Source: Deinococcus sp. YIM 134068
Lineage (GTDB): Bacteria; Deinococcota; Deinococci; Deinococcales; Deinococcaceae
Direction: 5' to 3'
Assembly (NCBI RefSeq): GCF_036543075.1
Contig: NZ_JAZHPF010000018.1
Location: 1-64,000 of the forward strand
DNA: 64,000 bases
Part shown: piece after piece, positions 8,635 through 17,529 of the stretch
Numbering within the stretch: position 1 is the first letter of the stretch
How the letters are laid out: each line of letters starts with the position of its first letter
The notes under the pieces: generated by a model
What the model was told of the DNA's origin: nothing
The model's input: the letters and a program-made list of their open reading frames with translations, nothing else
Databases searched by the model: none
Position numbers and translations under genes: made by a program

Positions 8635-10445
8635 GCCGCCCCCTCGTCCATGTCCACGCCGAGGTAAGCCTCGCGGACAGCGGGGTTGGACCGAATCTCG
8701 GCGGGGGTGCCCTCCGCCAGCTTCTCGCCGTAATTCATGACGACGAGGCGGTCCACGAGGCTCATCACGAGGTCCATATCGTGCTCCACGAGCAGGATCG
8801 TCACGCCCTCGTCGCGCAGCCTCCGCAGCAGGGCGGCGAGTTCCATCTTCTCCCCGTAGCGCAGCCCGGCGGCGGGTTCGTCGAGGAGCAGCAGGGTGGG
8901 GTCGGCCACGAGGGCGCGGGCCACCTCCAGCGTGCGCTGCTGGCCGAGGGGCAGATTTCCCGCGAGGGTGAACGCCCCCTCGCCCAGCCCGACGCGGCGC
9001 AATTGCCTCAGCGCCTCGTGCTGGAGCGCGGCCTCCTCGCGGCGTTCGAGGTGGAGCAGACTGGCGAGCATCCCGGCCTTCCCGCGCGCGTAGCCGCCCA
9101 TCATCGTGTTGGCGAGCAGGGTCAGGTCGGGTAGGAGGTGGACGTGCTGGAAGGTGCGGCTCATGCCCAGGCGGTGAATCTGCCCCGCGCTCAGCCGCGT
9201 CACGTCCCCTCCGGCGAAGGTGACGCGCCCGGAGGTGGCCGGGTTCACCCCCGTGATGAGGTTGAACAGGGTGCTCTTGCCCGCCCCGTTCGGCCCGATC
9301 AGCCCCAGGATTTCCCCGGCCCTCAGCTCGAAGGACACGTCGTTCACGGCCCTCAGCCCGCCGAAGGTCTTCACCGCGTGTTCGACCGTGAGGAGCGGCG
9401 CGCCCGTGGTGGGCTTGGTGCGGGTGGGCAGCCCCTCTCCCTCCGGGAGCAGGCGCACGGGGGCCTGGGGCAACACCCGCTCGACGAGCGGCCACAGCCC
9501 GCGCCGCGCGAATTGCAGCACGAGGATGACGAGCACGCCGAAGACGATCACCTCGAAGTTGCCCTGCGCGCCGGTGATGGCGGGCAGCACGTCGCGCAGC
9601 CACTCGCGGAGCGCCGTGATCAGCCCCGCGCCCAGCACGCCGCCCCACACGTGCTGAGAGCCGCCGACCACCCCCATGAACAGGTACTCGATCCCCGCGT
9701 TCAGGCTGAAGGGCGTCGGGTTCACGAACCGCTGGCTGTGCGCGTACAGCCACCCCGCCAGCGAGGCCATCAACGCCGCGAGGACGAACACCTGCACCCG
9801 CAGCCGGAAGGTGTTCACCCCGAACGCCTCGGCGACGAGGGGACCACCCCGCAGCGCCCGCATGGCCCGCCCGGTGCGGCTGGAGAGCAGGAATTGGGCA
9901 CCCAGGGCGACGAGACCGAGACCGAGCAGCGCCAGGTACGCGAAGGCACGCGGCGAGGTCAGGCTCAGCCCGAAGAGGTTCAGGGCGGGGATGTCGGTGA
10001 GGCCCGTGAAGCCGCCGAGGGCGGGGGTGTTCCCGAAGGTGTAGTACAGGCTGATGCCCCACGCGATGGTGGCGAGCGGGAGGTAGTGCCCCTGCATCCG
10101 CAACGTCATCAGGCCGAGGAGCCACGCGATGAGCGCGGTAATTCCAAATCCGGCGAACAGGGTCAGCCACGGACTCCAGCCCGCCCCCGTCGTGAGCACC
10201 GCCGTCGTGTACGCCCCGACCCCCATGAAGGCCGCCTGCCCGAAGGAGGTCAGCCCCACGATGCCCGTCAACAGCACCAATCCCGTCACCACGATGGCGA
10301 AGATCAGGATGTTCACGAGGAGCGTCACCTGAAACAGCGGCAACACGAGCGGCAGCACGAGGGCCACGAGGACGGCGAGGGCGGTCAGAATCGTGCGGGC
10401 CGGGAGGCCGGGGCGGGTGGCCGTCATCTCCTGGGGCCGGGTCAT
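8631..10445 (-). CDS. Fused branched-chain amino-acid ABC permease and ATPase (LivM-LivG)
   Basis: One uninterrupted 604-residue protein joins two subunits that are usually separate. Residues 1 to about 335 are the LivM permease ([58 protein letters not shown]). After a linker of about 25 residues comes the LivG ATPase with Walker A (GPNGAGKST), signature ([15 protein letters not shown]), Walker B ([11 protein letters not shown]) and switch His (LLVEHDMD). The ATG at 10445 overlaps the livH stop by four bases. Such permease/ATPase fusions are known in databases. The frame is clean across the junction, so this is not an assembly slip. Confidence 0.9.
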   Translation of the reverse strand: MTRPQEMTATRPGLPARTILTALAVLVALVLPLVLPLFQVTLLVNILIFAIVVTGLVLLTGIVGLTSFGQAAFMGVGAYTTAVLTTGAGWSPWLTLFAGFGITALIAWLLGLMTLRMQGHYLPLATIAWGISLYYTFGNTPALGGFTGLTDIPALNLFGLSLTSPRAFAYLALLGLGLVALGAQFLLSSRTGRAMRALRGGPLVAEAFGVNTFRLRVQVFVLAALMASLAGWLYAHSQRFVNPTPFSLNAGIEYLFMGVVGGSQHVWGGVLGAGLITALREWLRDVLPAITGAQGNFEVIVFGVLVILVLQFARRGLWPLVERVLPQAPVRLLPEGEGLPTRTKPTTGAPLLTVEHAVKTFGGLRAVNDVSFELRAGEILGLIGPNGAGKSTLFNLITGVNPATSGRVTFAGGDVTRLSAGQIHRLGMSRTFQHVHLLPDLTLLANTMMGGYARGKAGMLASLLHLERREEAALQHEALRQLRRVGLGEGAFTLAGNLPLGQQRTLEVARALVADPTLLLLDEPAAGLRYGEKMELAALLRRLRDEGVTILLVEHDMDLVMSLVDRLVVMNYGEKLAEGTPAEIRSNPAVREAYLGVDMDEGAA

Positions 10446-11491
10446 TCCTCGTCCTCCGGGATATGGCGGGTGGTCAGCGAGCGCCACAGCAGCACGGGCA
10501 GGATCAGCGTGAAGACGATGACCTCCTTCCAGGCGGACAGGCTGAAGGACGCGAAGCTCTCGATCAGCCCCACCAGAACAGCGCCCGCCGCCGCGAGCGG
10601 ATAGCTCACCAGCCCGCCGATGATCGCGCCGATGAAGCCTTTCAACCCGATCAGGAAGCCGGAGTCGTAGGTCATGGCGACCGAGGGACCGATCAGCATG
10701 CCGCCCAGCGCGCCGATCAGGGCCGCGAGCGTGAAGGTCAGCATTCCCGCCGACGAGGGGCTGATGCCGACGAGCCGCGCGCCGAGGCGATTCACCGCCG
10801 TGGCCCGCAACGCCTTGCCCGGCATGGTGCGCTCGAAGAAGACGAACAGGCCGAGCATCAGCAGGGCGGAGACGAGGATCACGAGGAGGCTCTGCCAACT
10901 GAGCGTGACCTGACCGAGCGTGAGGTTGCCCGGTGCGAAGGGCGGCGTGCGCGACCCCTCCGGCCCGAAGAAGACGAGCGCGAGGCCGGTCAGGGCGAGG
11001 TGCAGCGCGACCGAGGCGATCAGCAGCACGAGAACCGAGGCGTTTTGCAGCGGCTGGTAGACCGTGCGGTACAGCAGCGGTCCCAGCGGGGCGACGAGGG
11101 CGAGCGTCAGGAGCGCCTGAATCCACAGCGGCGGCTTGAGGGGCACAATCCACCCGGCAAGGGCAGACACCACCCCGCCAAGCACCAGCGCACCCAGCAG
11201 CGTCAGCCCCGCGCGCCCGGCCCGGCCCCGCCGTACCTGCGTGAAGGCCTCCATGACGGCGGCAACTCCCAGAACCACGAGCAGGAGCGACAGGGTGCCC
11301 GGCACCCTTCCTAGTTGAAAGGAGGCCAGCGTCAGCGTGCCGAAGACGACGAACTCGCCGAGGGGAATGAAGATCACCCGCGTGACGGCGAAGACGAGGA
11401 CGGTCGCCAGCGCGAGCAGCGCATACACCGCGCCGTTCGTCAGCCCGTCGGCGGCGAGGATTGGGAAGATGGTGGGGTCGAAGATTTGCAT
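10442..11491 (-). CDS. livH: Branched-chain amino-acid ABC transporter permease LivH
   Basis: A 349-residue inner-membrane permease, first gene of the livH-livMG-livF operon. The N-terminus ([36 protein letters not shown]) and the EAA-like loop ([24 protein letters not shown]) are typical of LivH. The ATG at 11491 follows CTGGAG at good spacing; the longer open frame upstream has no family similarity. No gene for a periplasmic LivJ/LivK-type binding protein is next to the operon, so the binding protein must be encoded elsewhere. Confidence 0.9.
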   Translation of the reverse strand: MQIFDPTIFPILAADGLTNGAVYALLALATVLVFAVTRVIFIPLGEFVVFGTLTLASFQLGRVPGTLSLLLVVLGVAAVMEAFTQVRRGRAGRAGLTLLGALVLGGVVSALAGWIVPLKPPLWIQALLTLALVAPLGPLLYRTVYQPLQNASVLVLLIASVALHLALTGLALVFFGPEGSRTPPFAPGNLTLGQVTLSWQSLLVILVSALLMLGLFVFFERTMPGKALRATAVNRLGARLVGISPSSAGMLTFTLAALIGALGGMLIGPSVAMTYDSGFLIGLKGFIGAIIGGLVSYPLAAAGAVLVGLIESFASFSLSAWKEVIVFTLILPVLLWRSLTTRHIPEDEE

Positions 11492-12094
11492 GCGGCTCCA
11501 GGCGTGCGGGAAAGGGAGACGAACACCGGAGACGGCACGCTCCGTCCGCGTGTTCGCTGCTCTTGGGAGGTGTGACGTTCCCCATTCTGCACGCTTCCCG
11601 GCCCGCCGCAAGGACGACCGACGACGCAGGCTCACGCCGCCAGTCGGGGGAATGAGGAGGCCCGCGCTCCGGCACCGAGTCGGGCGGCTGCCGGAGGGAG
11701 GGACATCCTTCACCAGGAGGAGACCAACGGTGCGGGAGTGAGGGGCGACACGGCTTGGGCGTCCCACCCACTACTCCCCGGAGCCTGAAAAAGGTGCCTA
11801 TCCTCCGTGAAGTGCGCGGGGACGGCGTGCCGGTTCCTGCTTCCGTGAACTCCTGGCGCGGCTCGTGGAAGGGTCAGGGAGAGGGATGACGAACGTGGCC
11901 TACCCGGCTGGGAGACGGGAGAAACCCACTCTTCGCCCGACTCGCCACCTCTATGAAGCGTCAGGCGTCACAAGGGAGACTGACGCCGCCGGACGGCAGA
12001 CTTGAGGAGTGGGGTGGGAGAGACGAACCCTCCCTTTCCACCGCGCCTTCCACCGCGCCGACGAGTCGTCCGGCCCGACTTCCAGAACAGGCCC
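11492..12094. other. Intergenic region upstream of livH with an inverted repeat
   Basis: About 600 bases with no convincing gene on either strand. At 11520-11556 there is an imperfect inverted repeat in which CGAACAC pairs with GTGTTCG and, inside it, GACGG pairs with CCGTC. It lies about 30-65 bases upstream of the livH start and could be an operator or a leader hairpin. No T-run follows on the livH strand. Confidence 0.4.
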
Positions 12095-13090
12095 TCACGC
12101 CCCGGCGGCGGGCAGCACCACGCGGGCGGTCGTGCCCCGGCCCTCCTCGCTGGTGAGGTCGATCCGGCCCCCGTGGGCCTCCACGAGCGTCCGGGCGCTG
12201 CTCAGGCCCAGCCCCGTGCCCGTGCCCGCGCGGGCCGCGTCGGCGCGGTAGGCCCGCTCGAACACGTGGGGCAGGCTGGCGGCGGGGATGCCCCGGCCTG
12301 TGTCGCGCACCGTCAGGACGACGTGGCCGGGTTCGGCGGTGGCCCCCGCCTCCACGCGCCCGCCCGCCGGGGTGTGGGTGAGGGCATTGGTGATCAGGTT
12401 GCCGAGGACCTGCGTCAGCCGGGTGGGGTCCCCGTGGAGGGAGAGGGGACGGTCGGGGAGCCGGGCCGTCAGCGTCACGCCCTCCCGCTCGGCGAGGCCA
12501 GCGAAGCCCGCCACCACGTCCCCCACGAGCGCCCCCGCCTCCAGCCCCTCGCGGCGCAGGTGCAGGTCGCCCGTCTCCGCGAGGGCCAGCAGCCGCAGGT
12601 CGCCCACGAGCCGACCGAGGTGGAGGGTCTGGGTGTGCAGCCGGGCCAGCCGTTCGGGCGTCGTGGGGAAGGTGCCGTCGAGCAGCCCCTCCAGCGTGCT
12701 GCGCATGACGGTCAGGGGCGTGTTGAGGTCGTGGGCGATGTCGGCGGTGAGGCGGCGGTCGGCCTGACGGCGGCGTTCCAGCTCCGCACCCATCGCGTTG
12801 AAGGCGGCGGTCAGCTCGCCGAGTTCGTCGGGGGGTCCGGGGGGCAGGGTGGGCGGAGGCTCGCCACTCCCCAGCGCCCGCACTCCCCGGCCCAGCTCGC
12901 GCAGGGGAGCCAGCAGGCGGCGGGTGAGCAGCAGCCCGGCCAGCGCGGCGATCAGCCCGACCCCAGGGCGGTGAGCAGGGTCGCCCGCGCCGTGCGCTCC
13001 AGAAAGGCCATGCTCAGGGCGTCCAGTCTGGGCGGCGTGTCCGTTTGCAGCAGGTAGGCGATCACCTGCCCGCGCAGCCTCGCCCTGTTG
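12095..13090 (-). pseudogene. BaeS-type sensor histidine kinase, 5'-truncated and frameshifted
   Basis: The C-terminal kinase is well preserved: HAMP after GLLLTRRLLAPLRELGRGV, His box with the phospho-acceptor (TADIAHDLNTPLTV), N box (NLITNALTHTP), G1 (VRDTGRGIP), F box (VFERAYRAD) and G2 (GTGLGLSSA). Reading upstream, the frame breaks at the CCCC run at 12961-12964. One extra base there would join the segment ending ARATLLTALG to GLIAALAGLLLTRR and complete the second membrane helix. Further upstream the periplasmic part survives only as QVIAYLLQTDTPPRLDALSMAFLERT. Near 13080 it runs straight into the signal peptide of the oppositely oriented DUF3500 gene. The start codon, first membrane helix and any partner response regulator are missing. 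Confidence 0.75.
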
Positions 13091-14217
13091 CTCGGCGCGT
13101 GCGGCACCACCACGACCACGGACGACACGGACGACGGCACGAGCACGGGCGGCGAAGCGATCAGCACGGGCACGACCAGCGAGGTCGTCACGGCGGCCAA
13201 CGCCTTCCTCGCCACCCTCTCCAGCACCCAGCAGTCGAGCGTCGTGCTGACGCGCACCGAGTCGAACTCGACCACGTGGTCCAACCTCCCGGTCAATTCG
13301 GTGACGCGCAACGGCATCGCCCTGAGCAGCCTGACCAGCACACAGCGGGCCGCCGCCCTCGCCGTCGTGAAGGCCGCGACGGGCACGACCGCCAACGAGG
13401 GCTACGACGAGACCACGCAACTCCTCGCCGCCGACGACGTTCTGGCGCAGTCGCAGTCGGGCTACGGCAGCGGTCTGTATTCCCTCGCCTTCCTGAACAC
13501 GCCGAGCACGACGGGGCAATGGCAGCTCCAGTTCGGCGGGCACCACCTCGCCTACAACATCACCTATAACAGCGGTGCGGTGACGGGCACCACGCCCAAG
13601 TTCACGGGCATCGAACCCAAATGCTGGTCGGTGACGGGCAGCACGCCCAAGTTCACGGGCATCGAACCCAAATGCTGGTCGGTGACGGGCAGCACGACCA
13701 CCGTCATCAGCGGCACCTGCCCGGCCCCGGCACCAGCGGCAGCACGACCACCTACGCGCCGCTGTATCAGGAGCAGCAGGCGCTCGTCGCCATGCTCGCG
13801 GGCCTGGACAGCACGCAGCTCGCCAGCGCCAAACTCTCGCAGACCTTCAGCGACGTGCTGCTGGGGCCGGGCGAGGACGGCGAGTTTCCCACCACCAAGT
13901 CGGGCCTCGCGGTGAGCGGCCTGAGCACCGCGCAAAAGGCCCTCGTCCTCGCTGCCATCGCGCCCTGGGTGCAGGACGTGGACGACACGACCGCCGCCGC
14001 CCTGCTGGCGATCTACGAGGATGAGCTGGACAGTACGTTCGTCGCCTACTCGGGCAACGCCTCCCTGAGCAGCAACGCCGATTACGTGCGGATCGACGGG
14101 CCGAGCGTGTGGATCGAGTTCGTGTGTCAGAGCGGCATCGTGTACCGCAACGAGATTCACTACCACACCGTCTGGCGCGACCACACGCGGGACTACGGGG
14201 CGAGCTACTCGTTCTAG
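13058..14217 (+). pseudogene. DUF3500 family secreted protein, start missing and frameshifted
   Basis: The frame opens after a stop at 13055 and immediately encodes the end of a lipoprotein signal (SLALLLGAC). No ATG or GTG with a ribosome site is available, only a TTG inside the signal at 13088, so the 5' end appears lost. The body matches the paralogue at 16064 (FLATLSSTQQ, GTTANEGYDET, GQWQLQFGGHHLA). A 51-base segment at 13580-13630 is exactly repeated in frame apart from one base at 13631-13681, duplicating the STPKFTGIEPKCWS block. Near 13718-13730 the frame changes; one added C would join SGTCP to the conserved GSTTTYAPLYQEQQ and the remaining C-terminal half, which ends at 14217. Confidence 0.75.
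13580..13696 (+). repeat. Tandem 51-base duplication inside the DUF3500 gene
   Basis: Two adjacent 51-base copies (13580-13630 and 13631-13681) differ at a single base, and a partial third copy of about 15 bases follows. The period is a multiple of three. The intact paralogue has only one copy of the corresponding block (STPEFVGVEPRTWT), so the duplication arose in this gene. Confidence 0.9.
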
Positions 14218-14329
14218 GAAGTCGCCAGTCGCCAGAACCCATCGGTCGAATGTCGTAGATTCCATTTCAACGGGCGGGGAGACAGGTGCATCGGTCTTCC
14301 CGCCTCCTTCGCTTCCGAGGAGACTCGAG

Positions 14330-15649
14330 TTGACCCTGCCCCGAATTCCCCTGCTGCCCTGGCTTCTCGCCCTCGTCCTCGCCCTGCTGGGCCGGGCGGG
14401 GGCACATCCCATGCCGACCACGCTCGTTCAACTCAACATCCACGGCGGGTATGTGGACGCCGACCTCGACCTGCCGTTCAACGAGTTGCAACTGGCGACG
14501 CGCTGGAACCTCGTCGGGAACGCGAACGCGCTGGCGCAGTACGGGGAGCGCGTGCGGGCGTATCTGCGCGAACACCTGACGGTGACGACGCCGGGCGGGC
14601 AGCCGTGGACGGTGAGCGTCGGCGAGCCGGAGGTCTCCGAGGCCGAGCAGACGGCAACCGGACCGTTTCAGGAGTTCATCGTGCCCGTGCGCCTCACGCC
14701 GCCCGCCGGGGCGAGCAGCCGCGCCTTTACCGTGAAGTACGACGCCATCGTGCATCAGGTCGTCACGCACAACGTTCTCGTCTCCATCCGGCAGGACTGG
14801 GAGGGCGGCGTGGCCCCCGAACACCCGCTGGAACTCGGCGTCATCCGCACCGACACCCGCACGGGCACGGTGCCGCCCCTCGTGGTCGAGCGGGAGGGCG
14901 GCGGTCTGTGGGGCGGCTTTGTCGGCCTGCTGCGGCTGGGGATGACGCACATCGCGGAGGGCACCGACCACCTGCTCTTCCTCCTGGTGCTGCTGCTGCC
15001 CGCCCCGCTGCTGGCGCGCACGGCGCTGAAACCGCCCCGTTGGGGGGAGTTCGGCGGGGCGCGGCGCTCGCTCGTCAACATCCTCAAGATCGTCACGGCC
15101 TTCACCATTGGACACTCGCTGACGCTGCTGCTGGGGACCTTCCGGCTGGTGGAGCTGCCCACGCAACCCATCGAGGCGCTGATCGCCTTCTCCATCCTCG
15201 TCTCGGCGGTCCACGCGCTGCGCCCGATCTTCCCCGGTCGGGAGGCGGGGGTGGCGGCGGGCTTCGGGCTGATTCACGGGCTGGCCTTCTCGTTCACGCT
15301 GGCGGAGTTCGACCTCACCGCCGGGCAGATGGCGGTGAGCCTGCTGGGCTTCAACATCGGCATCGAGCTGATGCAACTGCTCGTCATCGCCGTGACGATG
15401 CCGTGGCTCATCCTCCTCGCGCGCACGTCCGTCTATACCCCCGTGCGCGTGGTCGGGGCGGGCGTGGCGGCGCTGGCGGCGCTCGGCTGGCTGGGGCAGC
15501 GCCTCCTCGGAACCGACAACCCCCTGAGCCTCCTCGCCGACGGACTCGGCACTCACGCCATGTGGATCATCGGCGGCCTCGCGGTGCTGGCCGTGCTGGC
15601 GACGCTGGTTTCGCGTCAGGGACCCGGCGTGGGGCGTCCGTTGCCGTGA
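14330..15649 (+). CDS. HupE/UreJ family membrane protein
   Basis: A 439-residue protein with a signal peptide ending at GRAGAHPMP, an exported domain of about 180 residues, and a C-terminal six- to seven-helix module with the HupE/UreJ_2 hallmarks (GMTHIAEGTDHLLFLLVLLL, FTIGHSLTL, FGLIHGLAFSF, GFNIGIELMQ). The repeated His residues suggest metal handling; HupE proteins are linked to nickel or copper uptake. The start is a TTG at 14330 with GAGGAGA six bases before it. It lies between two DUF3500 paralogues, a neighbourhood I recall from other genomes. Confidence 0.85.
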   Translation: MTLPRIPLLPWLLALVLALLGRAGAHPMPTTLVQLNIHGGYVDADLDLPFNELQLATRWNLVGNANALAQYGERVRAYLREHLTVTTPGGQPWTVSVGEPEVSEAEQTATGPFQEFIVPVRLTPPAGASSRAFTVKYDAIVHQVVTHNVLVSIRQDWEGGVAPEHPLELGVIRTDTRTGTVPPLVVEREGGGLWGGFVGLLRLGMTHIAEGTDHLLFLLVLLLPAPLLARTALKPPRWGEFGGARRSLVNILKIVTAFTIGHSLTLLLGTFRLVELPTQPIEALIAFSILVSAVHALRPIFPGREAGVAAGFGLIHGLAFSFTLAEFDLTAGQMAVSLLGFNIGIELMQLLVIAVTMPWLILLARTSVYTPVRVVGAGVAALAALGWLGQRLLGTDNPLSLLADGLGTHAMWIIGGLAVLAVLATLVSRQGPGVGRPLP

Positions 15650-16063
15650 GGTGGGGTGAGGGAGAGGGAATTGAGGTATTGACTGTTTGGGGGGCCAGGC
15701 TCGTTCACCCCCTCCCGGCCTCCCCCCTCAAGGGGGAGGGGCTAAAAAGCCGATGCCCACGTCTCCTTTCTCCCCCCTTGTGACGCCTGATGTGCAATAG
15801 AAAGCCAGCGTGCCGAACGTGCTTTTTACTCCCTCTCCCCTTGCGGGAGAGGGCTGGGGAGAGGGGTGACGAGCGACGCTCGTCCTCTTGCTGCACGACG
15901 AAGACGCTTCCACCGCCCAACTCGCAATTCACATCAGGCGTTTGTGGGAGGGGGTGACGACCACCGCTCGTCCTTCTGCCAGACGATAAACACTCCTCCC
16001 AACACCACCTCGCACCAAACGTTCAAGGGGAAGGAGTAGAACATCCCCACGGAGGTCTCCCCT
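15650..16063. other. Intergenic region holding repeat A1 and a partial copy
   Basis: This stretch holds a GC hairpin (CCTCCCCC and GGGGGAGG at 15719-15739), repeat A1 (15783-15941), and about 75 bases (roughly 15950-16025) resembling one half of the same element. The ribosome-binding site of the following DUF3500 gene is at its end. No other gene is seen. Confidence 0.6.
15783..15941 (-). repeat. Repeat A copy 1: element with 12-base terminal inverted repeats
   Basis: The element starts ACGCCTGATGTG and ends CACATCAGGCGT, a perfect 12-base inverted repeat. Inside is a CCCTCTCCCC...GGGGAGAGGGG palindrome. Copies A2 and A3 align along the whole length. On the minus strand a frame starts with a GTG in the terminal repeat and reads MNCELGGGSVFVVQQEDE, then SSPLSPALS. 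This copy is 21 bases shorter than the others, an indel that keeps the frame. Confidence 0.8.
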
Positions 16064-17272
16064 ATGCGCTTTCCCCTCAAACTCTGGATCGGCGCGGCCC
16101 TGACGCTGCCCCTCGCCCTCCTCGCGCACGGGGCCGCCGGGGGTGGGGGCGCTCCCTCCGCCTCCGCGTCCTGCACCCAGAGCGACACGACCGCGCGGGT
16201 GGTCTGTGCCGCCGACGCCTTCATGGCGACCCTGAGCGCGTCCCAGCGGGAGACCCTCCTTGAGGACTACTCGGCGACGAACGCGGTGAAGTGGTCGAAC
16301 CTGCCGTGCGGCTCGAATTGCCGGGTGGGAGTGCAACTGAGCGACCTCACCGCCGCGCAGCGGGCCGCCGCCGAGGCAGTTGTGGCCGCCGCGACGGGCC
16401 GCACGGCCAACGAGGGCTTCGACGAGGTGCGGCAGATTCGCGCGGCGGACGACGTGCTGGGGGCCGCGCAGGCGAGCGGGGAGGGCGGGGGACCGGGCGC
16501 GGGTGGCCCACCCTCGGGACCGCCCCCCGGAGGAGACCCGAACGGCGGCCCCCCACCCGGAGCGCCGGAGGGCGGACCTCCAGCCGGGGGACCGGGCGGT
16601 GGTCCCGGCGGTGGTCTCAGCGGTTACGACGCCGACTTCTACTTCATCGCCTTCCTGGGCACGCCCTCCACCACGGGCACCTGGCAGCTCCAGTTCGGCG
16701 GGCACCACCTCGCGGTGAACGTCACCTTCAAGGGCGGCAGGGTAGCGGGCAGCACCCCGGAGTTCGTGGGCGTCGAGCCGAGGACGTGGACGACGGGAGG
16801 CAGAACCTACGCCCCCCTGAATCAGGAACGCGGCGGAATGCGCGCCCTGCTCGCGTCCCTGAGCGCCACGCAGCGGGAGCGCGCGAGGCTGAGTCCCCGC
16901 TTCAGCGACGTGCTGCTGGGGCCGGGCAAGGACGGCCAGTTTCCGCAGGAGGAACAGGGCCTCCCCGTCTCCGCCCTGAACGAGGGGCAACGGGCGCTGG
17001 TCCTCGCCGCCATCGCCCCGTGGGTCCGGGACGCGAGCGGGGACGCCGCCGCCCGGCTGCTCGCCACCTACCGTGCGGAGCTGGACCGGACGTACGTCGC
17101 CTACTCCGGCACGACCGCCCTGAACGCCAACGCCGACTACGTGCGGATCAGCGGCCCACACGTCTGGATCGAGTTCGTGTGTCAGAACGGGGTGGTCTAC
17201 GCCGACCAGATTCACTATCACACGATCTGGCGCGACAAGGAGAGCGACTACGGGGGGAGCTTCTTCTACTAG
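16064..17272 (+). CDS. DUF3500 family secreted protein
   Basis: A 402-residue exported protein with a signal peptide (MRFPLKLWIGAALTLPLALLA). DUF3500 features include the repeated LS..QR stretches (ATLSASQRETLL, LSDLTAAQRAAAE), GRTANEGFDEVRQI, GTWQLQFGGHHLAVNV, FSDVLLGPGKDGQFP and a C-terminal VWIEFVCQNGVVYADQIHYHTIWRD. A Gly/Pro-rich insert of about 45 residues (roughly 145-190) separates two halves and is absent from the paralogue at 13058. GGAGG precedes the ATG. The His-rich C-terminus and the HupE neighbour hint at a role near metals, but the function of DUF3500 is unknown. Confidence 0.82.
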   Translation: MRFPLKLWIGAALTLPLALLAHGAAGGGGAPSASASCTQSDTTARVVCAADAFMATLSASQRETLLEDYSATNAVKWSNLPCGSNCRVGVQLSDLTAAQRAAAEAVVAAATGRTANEGFDEVRQIRAADDVLGAAQASGEGGGPGAGGPPSGPPPGGDPNGGPPPGAPEGGPPAGGPGGGPGGGLSGYDADFYFIAFLGTPSTTGTWQLQFGGHHLAVNVTFKGGRVAGSTPEFVGVEPRTWTTGGRTYAPLNQERGGMRALLASLSATQRERARLSPRFSDVLLGPGKDGQFPQEEQGLPVSALNEGQRALVLAAIAPWVRDASGDAAARLLATYRAELDRTYVAYSGTTALNANADYVRISGPHVWIEFVCQNGVVYADQIHYHTIWRDKESDYGGSFFY

Positions 17273-17300
17273 ACCTCCTGCGGAAGTCGCACAAGCAAGG

Positions 17301-17367
17301 GAGAAAGCAGAGGGCAGGAGACCGACAACGGGTGCCCCTTGTCCTCTGCCTTTGACCTTCTGACCCT
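17301..17367 (+). repeat. Repeat C copy 1
   Basis: An imperfect palindrome with a left arm like AAAGCAGAGGGCAGGAGACC and a right arm CCTCTGCCTTTGACCTTCTG. The same arrangement recurs at 22545, 27097, 32143 and 33334, always in intergenic DNA and in this orientation. It lies just after the DUF3500 gene. Confidence 0.6.
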
Positions 17368-17529
17368 CGTGGACGTGAACCGGGCGGTCGTTGGGGCCAC
17401 ACCCACACCCCCCGATGTCCGGCATGGGTGGAACTGCCGAGTTCCTCGCGGCCTTACTCACAGCTCATGGGATATACATGAGTCAGGCGTCGGGGGCGGA
17501 GGAACGCTCCGGCAGCCGAGCCAGGCCCC

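Noticed and set aside
11492..12094. Possible missing LivJ-type binding-protein gene upstream of livH.
   Set aside because: All frames in the region lack a signal peptide and any binding-protein pattern.
15719..15739. Hairpin after the HupE gene as an intrinsic terminator.
   Set aside because: The stem is good, but it is followed by GCTAAAAAG rather than a T-run on the coding strand, so it is only noted in the intergenic entry.
16480..16630. Gly/Pro-rich repeated stretch in the second DUF3500 gene, considered as a CRISPR or insertion element.
   Set aside because: It is an in-frame low-complexity linker without regular spacers or inverted ends.
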